Of a stretch of DNA of 39,386 nucleotides, positions 1 through 9,500 are shown piece after piece. Each line of letters begins with the position of its first letter. Position 1 is the stretch's first letter. Made by a program: the position numbers and the translations under genes. The notes below the pieces were generated by a model. It made no database searches. It was not told the origin of the DNA and worked only from the letters and a program-made list of their open reading frames with translations. The DNA is from Anaerovorax odorimutans (GTDB lineage Bacteria > Bacillota > Clostridia > Peptostreptococcales > JAAYPU01): positions 1 to 39,386 of the forward strand of contig JAENZQ010000015.1 in assembly GCA_016841185.1 (NCBI GenBank), in the 5' to 3' direction.

Positions 1-1809
1 GCTATTGAAGATATCAAAGAATTCAGAGAGTTTATGGCAGATTGCCTTGAAAGGTATTTCAGGAGTTATCAGAAAGGCGTTATCATTGATTTCGGGCTTT
101 CAAAGATGAACTTGGAAAATTCATTTGTCAGGCTTGGAAACGGTTCTTTGGGCGGTAAAGCCAGAGGCGTAGCATTTTTCAGATCTCTTATTACCAAATC
201 GGAATTACAAAAAAAATATCCTGATATAAAGTTAAAAATACCCTCTTCCTTTGTAATTTGCAGTGAGGTTTTTGAAGTGTTCATGCGTATGAATAACCTT
301 CAGGAGATGGCGGTTAATTCAATAAATGAGGAAGAAATTGCCCGGAGATTTCTCGAGGCTCAGTTACCTGAGGTGATAGCTGATAACCTCCGGATACTCA
401 TTGATGAAATCGATTATCCGCTTGCAGTGCGTTCTTCGAGTATTCTTGAGGATTCGCAGGTTTTACCCTTTGCAGGAATTTTTAAAACTTATCTGCTTCC
501 CAATTGTCATCAGGATTCCGAAGTTCGGGTAAAACAACTTACCGATGCCGTAAAGCTCATATATGCATCAGTATTTTTCCAATCTTCTAAAGGATATGCA
601 AAAAATGCAGATATTCGTATTGAAGAAGGATTGATGTCTGTTCTCATACAGCAGCTGATAGGCGAAAGCCATGAGGATATATTCTATCCCACTGTTTCAG
701 GTGTTGCACAGACTTATAATTATTACCCCTATTCTTATCTGAAGCCTGAACAGGGCATTGTAAGTCTTGCGCTTGGTTTGGGAAAAGCCATTGTAGATGG
801 TGAACAGGTATACAGTTTCTCACCTGCTTTTCCTAAAATGAATCCTCCTTTTGCGTCGCCTTCCGAGTTTATGGAGAATACGCAATCAAGTTTCTATACA
901 CTTGATTTGAGTGGATCTTCAAAGCAGCTTACCGTGGATGATGAATGTACTTATAAAAAAATTGGTCTTGAACGTGCGGAGCAGGACAACACATTACAGC
1001 TGGTAGCAAGTACCTATTCGGTAGAAAATGATTTAATAATGGATACTTTTTCAGCCAAGGGCCCGAAAATCGTTAATTTTGCTTCAATACTAAAGTACAA
1101 TTCTCTTCCGCTGGTTGATATTATTAAGGATCTTTTTGATTTAAGTAAATCTGCCCTTGGGACAGATGTGGAAATAGAATTTGCAGTTAATATACCTGTC
1201 GATAGAAAAAAACCGCCGGAGTTCTATTTTTTGCAGATAAGACCAATGGTAGTAGGAAGAGAGGCTCGTGAGGTCAGGATAGATGATTATGATGATGAAA
1301 ATGTGATTTGTACAAGCAGACACATCATTGGAAACGGGGTTTACAAAGATATTTATGATATCATTTTTATTGACCCGGATCAATTTGAGATAAGTAAAAC
1401 AAACATGATTGCTTCGGAAATCGGTGAACTTAACAAACAGTTGATGGATGAAGACAAAAAATGTATCCTTATTGGATTTGGAAGATTAGGTACGTCAGAT
1501 CAATGGCTTGGTATACCGCTGTCCTGGTGGCAGATGTCTCAGGCAAAAGTGGTTGTGGAGGCAGATCTGGGGAACCTGGTAGTGGAGCCTTCCTTGGGAA
1601 GCCATTTTTATCATAACCTTACATCTTTAAAAATGGGGTATTTCCATATAGGTAAAGAATCCAAGCATGAAGAGTTTATAAGTTGGGATAATTTGAAACA
1701 GGCACCGATTGTCCATCAGACCAAGCATGTGAAACTTGCCCGTTTTAAAGAGCCACTTACAATCAAAATAGACGGTCTGAGCAGTAAAGGTGTTATATTG
1801 AAGCAGTAA
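1..1809 (+). CDS. PEP synthase/PPDK-type ATP-grasp protein (5'-truncated by window edge)
   Basis: The reading frame is open from the first base of the window, so this is the 3' part of a longer gene and the ATG at 34 is probably internal; 602 residues are visible. Motifs of the PEP/pyruvate-binding ATP-grasp domain (PPDK_N) are GNGSLGGKARG, AVRSSSILEDSQ...FAGIFKTY and FLQIRPMVV. No phosphohistidine (TSHAA-like) domain or PEP-binding barrel follows. Instead there is a C-terminal region with GRLGTSDQWLGIP and GSHFYHNLTS, which I recognise as the tail of long PEP-synthase-like proteins annotated in Bacteroidetes and others. In those relatives the missing N-terminus can carry a receiver-like domain, which cannot be checked here. 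A second PPDK_N protein lies at 6545-10648 on the other strand. The substrate is unknown; a classic gluconeogenic PEP synthase is unlikely because the catalytic His domain is absent. Confidence 0.85.
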   Translation, partial: AIEDIKEFREFMADCLERYFRSYQKGVIIDFGLSKMNLENSFVRLGNGSLGGKARGVAFFRSLITKSELQKKYPDIKLKIPSSFVICSEVFEVFMRMNNLQEMAVNSINEEEIARRFLEAQLPEVIADNLRILIDEIDYPLAVRSSSILEDSQVLPFAGIFKTYLLPNCHQDSEVRVKQLTDAVKLIYASVFFQSSKGYAKNADIRIEEGLMSVLIQQLIGESHEDIFYPTVSGVAQTYNYYPYSYLKPEQGIVSLALGLGKAIVDGEQVYSFSPAFPKMNPPFASPSEFMENTQSSFYTLDLSGSSKQLTVDDECTYKKIGLERAEQDNTLQLVASTYSVENDLIMDTFSAKGPKIVNFASILKYNSLPLVDIIKDLFDLSKSALGTDVEIEFAVNIPVDRKKPPEFYFLQIRPMVVGREAREVRIDDYDDENVICTSRHIIGNGVYKDIYDIIFIDPDQFEISKTNMIASEIGELNKQLMDEDKKCILIGFGRLGTSDQWLGIPLSWWQMSQAKVVVEADLGNLVVEPSLGSHFYHNLTSLKMGYFHIGKESKHEEFISWDNLKQAPIVHQTKHVKLARFKEPLTIKIDGLSSKGVILKQ

Positions 1810-1894
1810 AATTTGTTGCACAATGCGAAAATATGATATAAAATTATTTATTATATTAATTTGCTCAATAATCCGATAAATTCAATATCTTTCG

Positions 1895-1923
1895 TTGATA
1901 ATTCTTATTTACTATATTATAAT
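1895..1923 (+). promoter_or_regulatory. SigA-type promoter of the NSS transporter operon
   Basis: TTGATA (1895-1900), a 17-nt spacer and TATAAT (1918-1923) match the vegetative consensus very well. The site is 82 nt upstream of the transporter start codon and points toward it. Confidence 0.7.
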
Positions 1924-1930
1924 GTGGAAG

Positions 1931-1956
1931 TATATTAATAACCTTTTATTAATATA
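1931..1956. promoter_or_regulatory. Perfect 11-bp inverted repeat just downstream of the promoter
   Basis: TATATTAATAA, then CCTT, then TTATTAATATA is a perfect inverted repeat. It begins 8 nt after the -10 box, so it covers the expected transcription start. This is the usual place for a repressor operator; it could also fold in the leader RNA. No regulator is assigned. Confidence 0.45.
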
Positions 1957-2004
1957 TCATTAATTTATTTTATTATTATATATCTTACAAAGGAGGTTTT
2001 AGAC

Positions 2005-3504
2005 TTGAAAAGAGAAAGTTGGAACTCTAAACTGGGTTTCATATTAGCCGCTATTGGATCTGCTGTTGGCCTTGGTAATATTTGGCGTTTTCCATATACA
2101 GCGGCTGAAAATGGTGGAGGTGCGTTCCTTTTGCCATATTTCTTTGCAATTATTACTGCCGGTATTCCGATTCTCATTCTGGAATATACAATAGGCAAAA
2201 CTTACAGAGCAGGTGCTCCTGCAGCTTGGGCACGTATCAAGCAAAAATTTGAATGGCTGGGATGGTTCCAAGTCATGATCGCATTTATTATAACTGTTTA
2301 TTATACTGCAATTATCGTGTGGGTTATAAGTTACATAGGATTTGCTGCAAACCAGGCCTGGGGAACAGATCCAACCGGATTCTTCCTTGATTATCTCGGC
2401 TTGACAGCCAGCGGGATGGATTTAGGCGGCATTCAGGCTAATCTGATCGTTCCGTTTATTATTGTCTGGGTCGTAACTGCTATTATTATGTATAGAGGTA
2501 TTAGCAAAGGTATTGAAGCAGCTTGTAAAATAGCATTGCCTGTATTGTTGGTTTTGACTGCAATTCTGGTCATAAGAGGTATTACTCTTCCCGGTGCGTT
2601 GGATGGACTCAATTATATGTTTAACCCTAATTGGAGTAGGATCTTTGACTCCAGTGTGTGGGTGGCAGCATATGGGCAGGTTTTCTTCAGCCTGAGTATT
2701 GCTTTTGCTATTATGATTGCTTATTCCAGTTATCTTCCAAAAGATACAGATGTAGTAAACAGTGCATTCATAACAGCTACAGCAAACCATGGTTTCGAAC
2801 TTTTTGCAGGTATCGGTGTATTCAGTATTTTAGGATATATGGCTTATACACAGGGTGTACCAATTGAAGATGTAGCTGCCGGCGGTGTTGGATTAGCGTT
2901 CATGGTGTTCCCTGCTGCTATCAGTGCTTTACCTGCCATGAACGGTTTTATCGGGGTATGCTTTTTCGGAGCATTACTTTTTGCAGGATTCACTTCACTG
3001 ATTTCAATTATTCAGGCTGTAATAGCAGGTATTTCTGACAAGTACGAAATGCCGCATAAAAAGGCTACTACACTTGTTTTAGTACCTGCATTTATTATAA
3101 GTATTCTGTTTATAACCGGAGCCGGATTGACTATTTTGGATATTGTAGATGCTTTTGTCAACTCTATTGGTATTGTCGGATCCGGAGTATTAGAAGTATT
3201 GCTTATTGGCTGGTTCTTCGATACAGAATTTTTAAGAAAAGAAGCCAATCAGTTTTCAAATTTCAGTATCGGCAAATGGTGGACCTACATGCTGAAAATC
3301 GTTACCGTTTTAGTATTGGGCTTCATGGTAATATCAAATACTATTACTTATATGACCGAAGGCTACGGCGGTTATTCCGGCACTGATATTCTTGTCTACG
3401 GCTGGGGAACTGTTTTGATAATGATTGTAGGAACGGTTATCCTTACAGCAATGAAGGGCAAGGAAGGCTATGCCGATCTTACAAAGCATAAGGAGGATAA
3501 ATAA
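2005..3504 (+). CDS. Sodium-dependent amino acid transporter, NSS/SNF family (MetP-like)
   Basis: This 499-residue integral membrane protein belongs to the neurotransmitter:sodium symporter family, which imports amino acids with Na+. The N-terminal signature GSAVGLGNIWRFPY and the following GGGAFLLPY line the Na+ and substrate sites in this family, and the rest is a series of about 11-12 hydrophobic helices. Length is normal for bacterial NSS proteins. The start is TTG at 2005, chosen because AAGGAGG lies just upstream and the family signature begins about 18 residues in. A 35-residue single-helix gene follows one nucleotide after the stop, an arrangement known from the methionine/alanine importer MetPS of Corynebacterium. 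That supports a MetP-like amino acid importer, but specificity cannot be read from sequence alone. Confidence 0.95.
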   Translation: MKRESWNSKLGFILAAIGSAVGLGNIWRFPYTAAENGGGAFLLPYFFAIITAGIPILILEYTIGKTYRAGAPAAWARIKQKFEWLGWFQVMIAFIITVYYTAIIVWVISYIGFAANQAWGTDPTGFFLDYLGLTASGMDLGGIQANLIVPFIIVWVVTAIIMYRGISKGIEAACKIALPVLLVLTAILVIRGITLPGALDGLNYMFNPNWSRIFDSSVWVAAYGQVFFSLSIAFAIMIAYSSYLPKDTDVVNSAFITATANHGFELFAGIGVFSILGYMAYTQGVPIEDVAAGGVGLAFMVFPAAISALPAMNGFIGVCFFGALLFAGFTSLISIIQAVIAGISDKYEMPHKKATTLVLVPAFIISILFITGAGLTILDIVDAFVNSIGIVGSGVLEVLLIGWFFDTEFLRKEANQFSNFSIGKWWTYMLKIVTVLVLGFMVISNTITYMTEGYGGYSGTDILVYGWGTVLIMIVGTVILTAMKGKEGYADLTKHKEDK

Positions 3505-3505
3505 T

Positions 3506-3613
3506 ATGACTACCGGAGCAATTGTAATGATGATTATCGGATGTGTAGGCCTTTGGGGCGGATGTGCAGTTTCAATTTCAATTGCAATTAAGAATAATAA
3601 GAAAAACGCATAG
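3506..3613 (+). CDS. NSS transporter small subunit (MetS-like)
   Basis: A 35-residue protein (MTTGAIVMMIIGCVGLWGG...) with one hydrophobic helix and a lysine/asparagine-rich C-terminus. The ATG at 3506 lies 1 nt after the transporter stop, with AGGAGG at 3491-3496 inside the end of that gene, so the two are translationally close. Small subunits of this size and pattern accompany MetP-type NSS transporters and, in Corynebacterium, are needed for transport activity. Such genes are commonly missed by gene callers. The call rests on size, sequence pattern and position. Confidence 0.85.
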   Translation: MTTGAIVMMIIGCVGLWGGCAVSISIAIKNNKKNA

Positions 3614-3642
3614 TATAGATATGATCATCTAAGAAAATAATG

Positions 3643-3704
3643 AAAAAGATCCTCCATTGATTAATGTTTCTAATAGAAAATCATTACAAAGGAGGATTTT
3701 TATT
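3643..3704. terminator. Bidirectional terminator between convergent operons
   Basis: AAAAAGATCCTCC at 3643-3655 pairs with GGAGGATTTTT at 3691-3701 (one G-U pair). The loop contains further weak pairing (TTAATG with CATTA). A-rich and T-rich flanks let it serve both the NSS operon (+) and the aldehyde dehydrogenase operon (-), which converge here. Confidence 0.7.
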
Positions 3705-3743
3705 TTACAAATTTTTTGCTGATATTATCTTGAGATTCTCGCA

Positions 3744-5258
3744 TTAAAAGATTTTTTTTAAATCTTCAGGAAGTAAAGCCTTGGGAAAATCCTGATAGCA
3801 TACCGGGCGCAGGAATCTTCTGATTGCCATAGTGCCAACGGATGTGGCACCAAAATTTGTAGATGCCGGATAAGAACCTCCGTGAACCATGCTGTCACAT
3901 ACTTCTACACCGGTAGGGTATTCATTGACTATCAGCCGTCCTGCTTTTCTTTCCAGAATACGGGTAAGCTCTATAGCCTGTTCCATGTCGCTTTCGTCCA
4001 TATGTAATGCAAAAGTCAACTGTCCTCGAAAATGCGAAGCAATTGCTGAAGTCTGGTTTTTATCTTCTGAAAGGATAATAAACCCAAGGGGTCCAAATAC
4101 TTCTTCTGCAAGGGAATCGTCCGACATCCATGTATCGGCCTCTGCGGAAAAAAGACATGGTGTCACCATTCGGCCGATGTTTTCTGTTTTCATTTCTGTT
4201 TTAACTTCGGATTTCTCACTAAGTTTCCGATATCCTTCATAATACGCTGATGCAATATTCATGTTGAGCATTGGCTGGGGTTCTATGTTTTTCAGTACGG
4301 TTATGGTGGTATGAATAAAAGATTCCGCATCTTTTCCCTTTGGTAATACCGCAATTCCAGGATTTGTGCAGAACTGACCAACGCCTAATGTAAGTGATTG
4401 TGCCCAACTTTCAGCCAGCAGTGTCCCACGTGTATGAAGGGCATTTTTCAAGACAAAAATGGGATTTACAGAGCCAAGCTCCCCGTAAAAAGGTATTGGC
4501 TCTTCCCTTGAGGTGCAGAGGTTAAATAGTTGACGCCCGCCTTTTTGACTACCTGTAAAACCTACCGCTTTAATTAACGGATGCTGTACCAAAGAATTAC
4601 CTATGGAATGATCATTTCCTTGGATCAATGAGAAAACACCAGGGTGTACGCCACATGTTTCAATTGCTCTGCAAATTGCCTGAGCAACTAAATCCGAAAC
4701 TCCCGGATGGGATGAATGGCCTTTTACTACCACAGGACATCCGGCGGCCAATGCAGAAGCGGTGTCTCCTCCTGCTACTGAAAAAGCAAGAGGGAAATTC
4801 GATGCACCGAAGATTGCCACCGGTCCTATAGGAAGTTGTATTAATTTAAGGTCCGGACGGGGATTTGGCAGCCTATTGGGTAAAGGGGCATCGTGACGAA
4901 TATCCAGGTAATCTCCTTTTTCAATATAGGCAGCAAATAGTTTGAGTTGGTTTACCGTACGCCCTCTTTCACTTATCAGCCTTCCTTCAGGCAGCCCTGT
5001 TTCTTTTTTTCCCATTTTAGTGATTTCAGTGCCGGCTTGATCTATTTCCATTGCGATCTCTCTTAAAAAATCCGCTCTTTCTTTACGGGAAAGTTTTGAA
5101 TAACTTAAAAATGCTTCTTCAGCGCATTGAGCCGCCTGATCGACCAGTTCCGTTGTTCCTACGGAAAATTTATCGGGTAAACCATCAATGGGTTGATTTT
5201 CAAATGTTGAGTGACAGGCAGTCCAGGCACCGCCGATGCAATGTTTTCCGATTAGCAT
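3744..5258 (-). CDS. Aldehyde dehydrogenase, alpha-ketoglutaric semialdehyde dehydrogenase type
   Basis: This 504-residue cytoplasmic ALDH-superfamily enzyme oxidises an aldehyde to an acid with NAD(P)+. Visible signatures are the cofactor-site region GPVAIFGASNFPLAF, the FTGS motif, the general-base region YGELGSVNP, and the catalytic cysteine in GQFCTNPG (Cys297). The wording of these motifs (GASNFPLAFSVAGGDTASALAAG, GELGSVNP) is that of the 2,5-dioxovalerate (alpha-ketoglutaric semialdehyde) dehydrogenase subgroup, used in sugar-acid, arabinose and hydroxyproline breakdown. It is the last gene of a minus-strand operon, 24 nt after the GAPDH-like gene. None of the usual sugar-acid dehydratase genes are nearby, so the true substrate may differ from that of the named subgroup. 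Confidence 0.88.
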   Translation of the reverse strand: MLIGKHCIGGAWTACHSTFENQPIDGLPDKFSVGTTELVDQAAQCAEEAFLSYSKLSRKERADFLREIAMEIDQAGTEITKMGKKETGLPEGRLISERGRTVNQLKLFAAYIEKGDYLDIRHDAPLPNRLPNPRPDLKLIQLPIGPVAIFGASNFPLAFSVAGGDTASALAAGCPVVVKGHSSHPGVSDLVAQAICRAIETCGVHPGVFSLIQGNDHSIGNSLVQHPLIKAVGFTGSQKGGRQLFNLCTSREEPIPFYGELGSVNPIFVLKNALHTRGTLLAESWAQSLTLGVGQFCTNPGIAVLPKGKDAESFIHTTITVLKNIEPQPMLNMNIASAYYEGYRKLSEKSEVKTEMKTENIGRMVTPCLFSAEADTWMSDDSLAEEVFGPLGFIILSEDKNQTSAIASHFRGQLTFALHMDESDMEQAIELTRILERKAGRLIVNEYPTGVEVCDSMVHGGSYPASTNFGATSVGTMAIRRFLRPVCYQDFPKALLPEDLKKIF

Positions 5259-5282
5259 TAATGATTCCTCCTTTAAAAAGTA

Positions 5283-6530
5283 TTATATAAGATTTTTATC
5301 GATGTATTTGGTTAATTTCCCCAGAGCATTTACATAACTTCCGAATTCATTGTCATACCATCCAAAAATTTTTGCATGGGTGACAGGCAGGTCCATATCC
5401 TGAGTGGTCTCGGCACCATATTGTTTAAGTGTTTCAGCATCTAAAGAAAGAAAACCTGTCCGGGTATGATTCTCACGTCCTTCGATAATAATCGCAGCCT
5501 GTGAGCCCATTAAATCCGAAGATACATTCTGATCTTCACTAAATAGCAGAAGACCCTGCTGAGCGCCTGCGGCCGCTTTTCTATAGATATCATTGATAAA
5601 ATCACGATTTATGACCGGATTTCCGCTGTCCGTAAGATCTGTCCGAAAGGTCAGATTCAGTGATATTAAAGATACGGTACTGGTAGGAACCCGGATTGCA
5701 TCTGCCATGAAACCGATTCGTCTTGTTTCCGGCAGTACTTCTTCTAACGCAATAGCTGCTCCTGTGGAAGCAGGGATGATATTATTGATGACCGAACGGT
5801 TTTTCCTCAGATCCGATGTTCCTGCTCCTGGAGGAGAATCCAATATGCTTTGCGTATTTGTAGTTGAATGAACGGTTGTCATGGAAGCGGTGATGATTCT
5901 GGAAGTTTCTTTTGTATTCAGCAAAGGCTTCATCATATGGGCCAATCCTGTTGTAGTACAGCTGGCTGCCGAAAGAATATGATGTTGCATCGGATCATAA
6001 AGGGAATGATTGATACCGTATACCAGCATTGTGCTATCCTCGGGTTTCTTACGAGAGGAATCACTGATTTTAAAGGGGGCGCTGAGAATTACTTTTTCTG
6101 CGCCTGCTTCCAAGTGACCTCTTAGGCTGCCTTTTGGATGGTCTGCCGGAACTGTCGGATCCAAAAATTTCCCGGTACAATCAACAACAAGACGTACATT
6201 TTCATTCACCCAATTAATTTCTCTTGGATTTCTCGCCTTGTTTAATATTTTTACCGGAATGCCATCTATTTCCATAAGGTTTTCCAATCTATCCAAAATT
6301 CTGATATTGCAGGATTTCCCTGAATATCCATACAGGAATCTGTCAAGTGAACCGTAAGTGGAGTCTGTTGAAAGATACTGAATGATGTCCTCCATACTTC
6401 TTCCAAGTTCCCGGCCGGAATTTATAACGATCCCGTCAAAATGTTTTTGGGTCAAGTGATGCCATAAAGTTAATTTGCCAATCCGGCCAATCCCATTTAT
6501 CCCTAATAACCTTTTGCTTTTTAGATTCAT
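5283..6530 (-). CDS. Divergent long glyceraldehyde-3-phosphate dehydrogenase family protein
   Basis: A 415-residue GAPDH-family protein, about 80 residues longer than standard GapA. The N-terminus has the Rossmann motif GINGIGRIG. The catalytic cysteine is in SAASCTTT (Cys191) and the partner histidine in TTVHSTTN. NNIIPASTGAA, RVPTSTVS and WYDNEFGSYV are further family landmarks. Two departures are visible: the normally conserved SCTTN is SCTTT, and the Asp after strand beta-2 (VNDL in NAD-type GapA) is Ser (INSG). That Asp favours NAD, and its loss is also seen in NADP-using GapB types, so NADP use or another phospho-aldehyde substrate is plausible. It lies 14 nt downstream of the dikinase-like gene and is co-transcribed with it and the ALDH. 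It is probably not the main glycolytic enzyme. Confidence 0.85.
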   Translation of the reverse strand: MNLKSKRLLGINGIGRIGKLTLWHHLTQKHFDGIVINSGRELGRSMEDIIQYLSTDSTYGSLDRFLYGYSGKSCNIRILDRLENLMEIDGIPVKILNKARNPREINWVNENVRLVVDCTGKFLDPTVPADHPKGSLRGHLEAGAEKVILSAPFKISDSSRKKPEDSTMLVYGINHSLYDPMQHHILSAASCTTTGLAHMMKPLLNTKETSRIITASMTTVHSTTNTQSILDSPPGAGTSDLRKNRSVINNIIPASTGAAIALEEVLPETRRIGFMADAIRVPTSTVSLISLNLTFRTDLTDSGNPVINRDFINDIYRKAAAGAQQGLLLFSEDQNVSSDLMGSQAAIIIEGRENHTRTGFLSLDAETLKQYGAETTQDMDLPVTHAKIFGWYDNEFGSYVNALGKLTKYIDKNLI

Positions 6531-6544
6531 TTTTATGTTCCTCC

Positions 6545-9500
6545 TTATATTGGATTTAATTTACTTTTTTGAGTGGCATAATTTCCTTCGTAGATATTAC
6601 CAAGATCACCGTCGATGGCAATTTCATCGCCCGCTTTGAAATGATGACCGTTTATCAGGCAGTTTTTCTCTGTTTCATATATTTTAAGGCCTTTGCAGTT
6701 TACGATGCAAACTTTTCCGAGATTGACGGCTGTAACTGCGGCATGTGAAGTAATGCCGCCTTTTCCTGTAATCAAACCATCACATTCAAAAATCAATGGA
6801 ATGTCATCGGGTACGGTATCCGGTCTTGCCAATATAATTTTCGAATCATTACATTTTTTTCGAATTTTTTTTATATCATTCATATCGAAGGCCAATAAAC
6901 CTGATAAAGCACCGCTGCCTACACCAATTCCATGTCCGGCCAGTTTCATTTGATTAAGTGGTACTGTGAAACCGGAAGATGGTTTTTGCTTTTTAAGGTT
7001 CTGATTTCGGATTTGTAGGATGTATAGATTTTCTGCGTTATCCGATTCAAAGGTAAATTCTATTTCCTGATGTACAAACCCGTATTTCTCTATAAGATTT
7101 GCTGCATATTGGTTTAATGCTTTATAAATTTCAGGGAAACCGGATTCAAGAGATAAACTGATATCTTTATGATATTCCTTTCTTTGTCTCTCAGTAATAG
7201 GCAAAGGATTTACCAGTCCCGACACCACGTCTTCGCCCTGGCTGCAAATGGCAAAATCACCATAAAGGCTGATTCCGGAATACTCATTAAAAGGACTATT
7301 GGTAAAAACAACACCGGTACCCGATTTTGCAGATAGATTTCCCAGAACCATTTTTTGGACAAGAACCGCCGTGCCCCACTCGTTGGCTATTTGCATATGG
7401 TTTCTGTATTGATTGGCACTTTCTGAAAGCCATGAGTCTAAAACGCTGGTAATGGCTTGCCGCAATTGCTGAAAAGGTTCATTTTTGATATGGATCCCAA
7501 AATCCGACAGGACTTTTTTATAGGAGCCGACAACTTCTTTCATCTGATCATTTGTGAATTGCATTTTTCGTTCGACACCTCTTTTTTCTTTATGTTCGAG
7601 CATCACTTGATCAAAAATATCCCGGTCAATTCCGAATGCCATTCCCCAGCTTTGCAAAAATCGTCTGTAACAATCCCATGCAGCCCATCCGAAGCCTTCT
7701 TTTCTGCTGTATATTTCTGCGATTTCATCATTTATACCAACGTTCAGAAAAGTTTTCATAGCTCCGGGTAATGAAATGGAAGAGCCGGAACGAACAGAGA
7801 AGAAAAGGGGATTTTCAGGGTTGCCATATTTCTGTCCGGTCAGGCGTTCGATGGCAGAAACATGATTCATGATCTGCAGGTCTAATTCCCGGTTCATATA
7901 AGGATGATGCTTGATTGTCTCTCTATGACGGAATACCTCTGTTGTTAAAATAAACCCGGGAGGGACCGGAAAACCATATTCGTTCAGTTTTTTCAGAAAG
8001 AATGCTTTTGCTCCTATAAAAACCGGATTATCCATTTCCTCCGATCCTTTATTGAGAAGGCTGAAGGTCAGATCAGGGTCATAAGTCATCATATTTTCAA
8101 TAAACGAATCAGAATAATTATCCCTTACATTTTTTAGCGATTCTAAAATATCCGTAATAAAGTTATCAAGATCCTGTACCAGAAAAGCCAGAGAAAGATG
8201 GTTGCGCAGGAATTTTTCGGACTCCATATAATAAAACCGCTCTTGTGCTTCTTCCTCTTGTGGTATATCAGCAAAAAATATCTGAGGGATAATTACCTTT
8301 AAAGGTCTTTCATAAACATCAAAGAAATACTCGCTGATGATGCGTTTGATATCTTTTGCCATGAACTGAAAAATATTAATATATTGGTCGAAAGAAAAAC
8401 TTGGAGAAGCCAGGCTGAATTTAAGCATATCCAAATGAGAGTTAAACCCTTGATTATAAATGCCGTCCAGTTCCAGTCCCTTCTTGAAAAGTACCAGAAT
8501 ATCACAGATGTTTCGAAAAGTTTTAGCAGTAATGTATTCCAGATTTATGGCCTGCAACAATTGCCTTATCAACTTGGATGCAGTTCTTTCAAGCCGGTAC
8601 ATAAGCCCCAGTGCCTCAAATTTCGGTTCGATGTATTGACCATACATTGAGGGGATTCCTGCAGCGATATGGCGTTTATAATAAATATTTTCCAAGGCTT
8701 CACTCTGTTCAGGGTTCAGGATAATATTCTTCAGATGATCCATAAATGTACATATTTGTTGTACAGCTTCTATGTTTTGACCTTTCTTGAGGTTTTCCTG
8801 CAGCTTCAGCATATCTTTTTCCAAAAAGAAGCTGTATTGTCTCAGGACCGATAAGATATCTTCCGATTCCAGAGAATATTTTTCAAGGAGCAGAAAATAG
8901 ATTTCAAATATGTTGGATACTCTGTCCTTTGATTTCTTGTCACCGGAAGGTAAGTTGTCTATAGCAGCTTTGACGGTATCCACATCCGTATTCAGAAGAT
9001 TATCCGGTGTTTTACACAATTTTTCACATAAATTTATCAATATTTCATGAACATCTGTATACAAATTATTATCAGTATTAAGCCATACATATATATCATC
9101 AGGAACAAAGTCCTTTAGTTGATTTTTATTTCCATCATACCAATAATCAATGATTTTTTTTGTAAGGGTAATATGTGTGTTATTGCTTTCAGTGTGAACC
9201 TGTTTTCTTAAAAAATGAATTAATCTGTCTTTTCTGAGTGAGGATTCATCTATAGCGGTCGTAACATCTCTCAACTGTCCTTCCGCGCCAATGTCTCTGA
9301 AGTATATGGGGAAAAGCCGTGCCAATTGTTTGATTTCCCTGTATACCGGACCGATATCCGAGTTTAGAAGCTTAGTAACATCCCTTTGAAAAAGATCCGT
9401 ATCCGAGATAAAAATACCTCCGAGTTCAAGGTTTACAATGAGAGCTGCAAGAAGTTCTCTCATCGAAGATGGCGCATGTTCAATAAGTTCAAGCCATACG

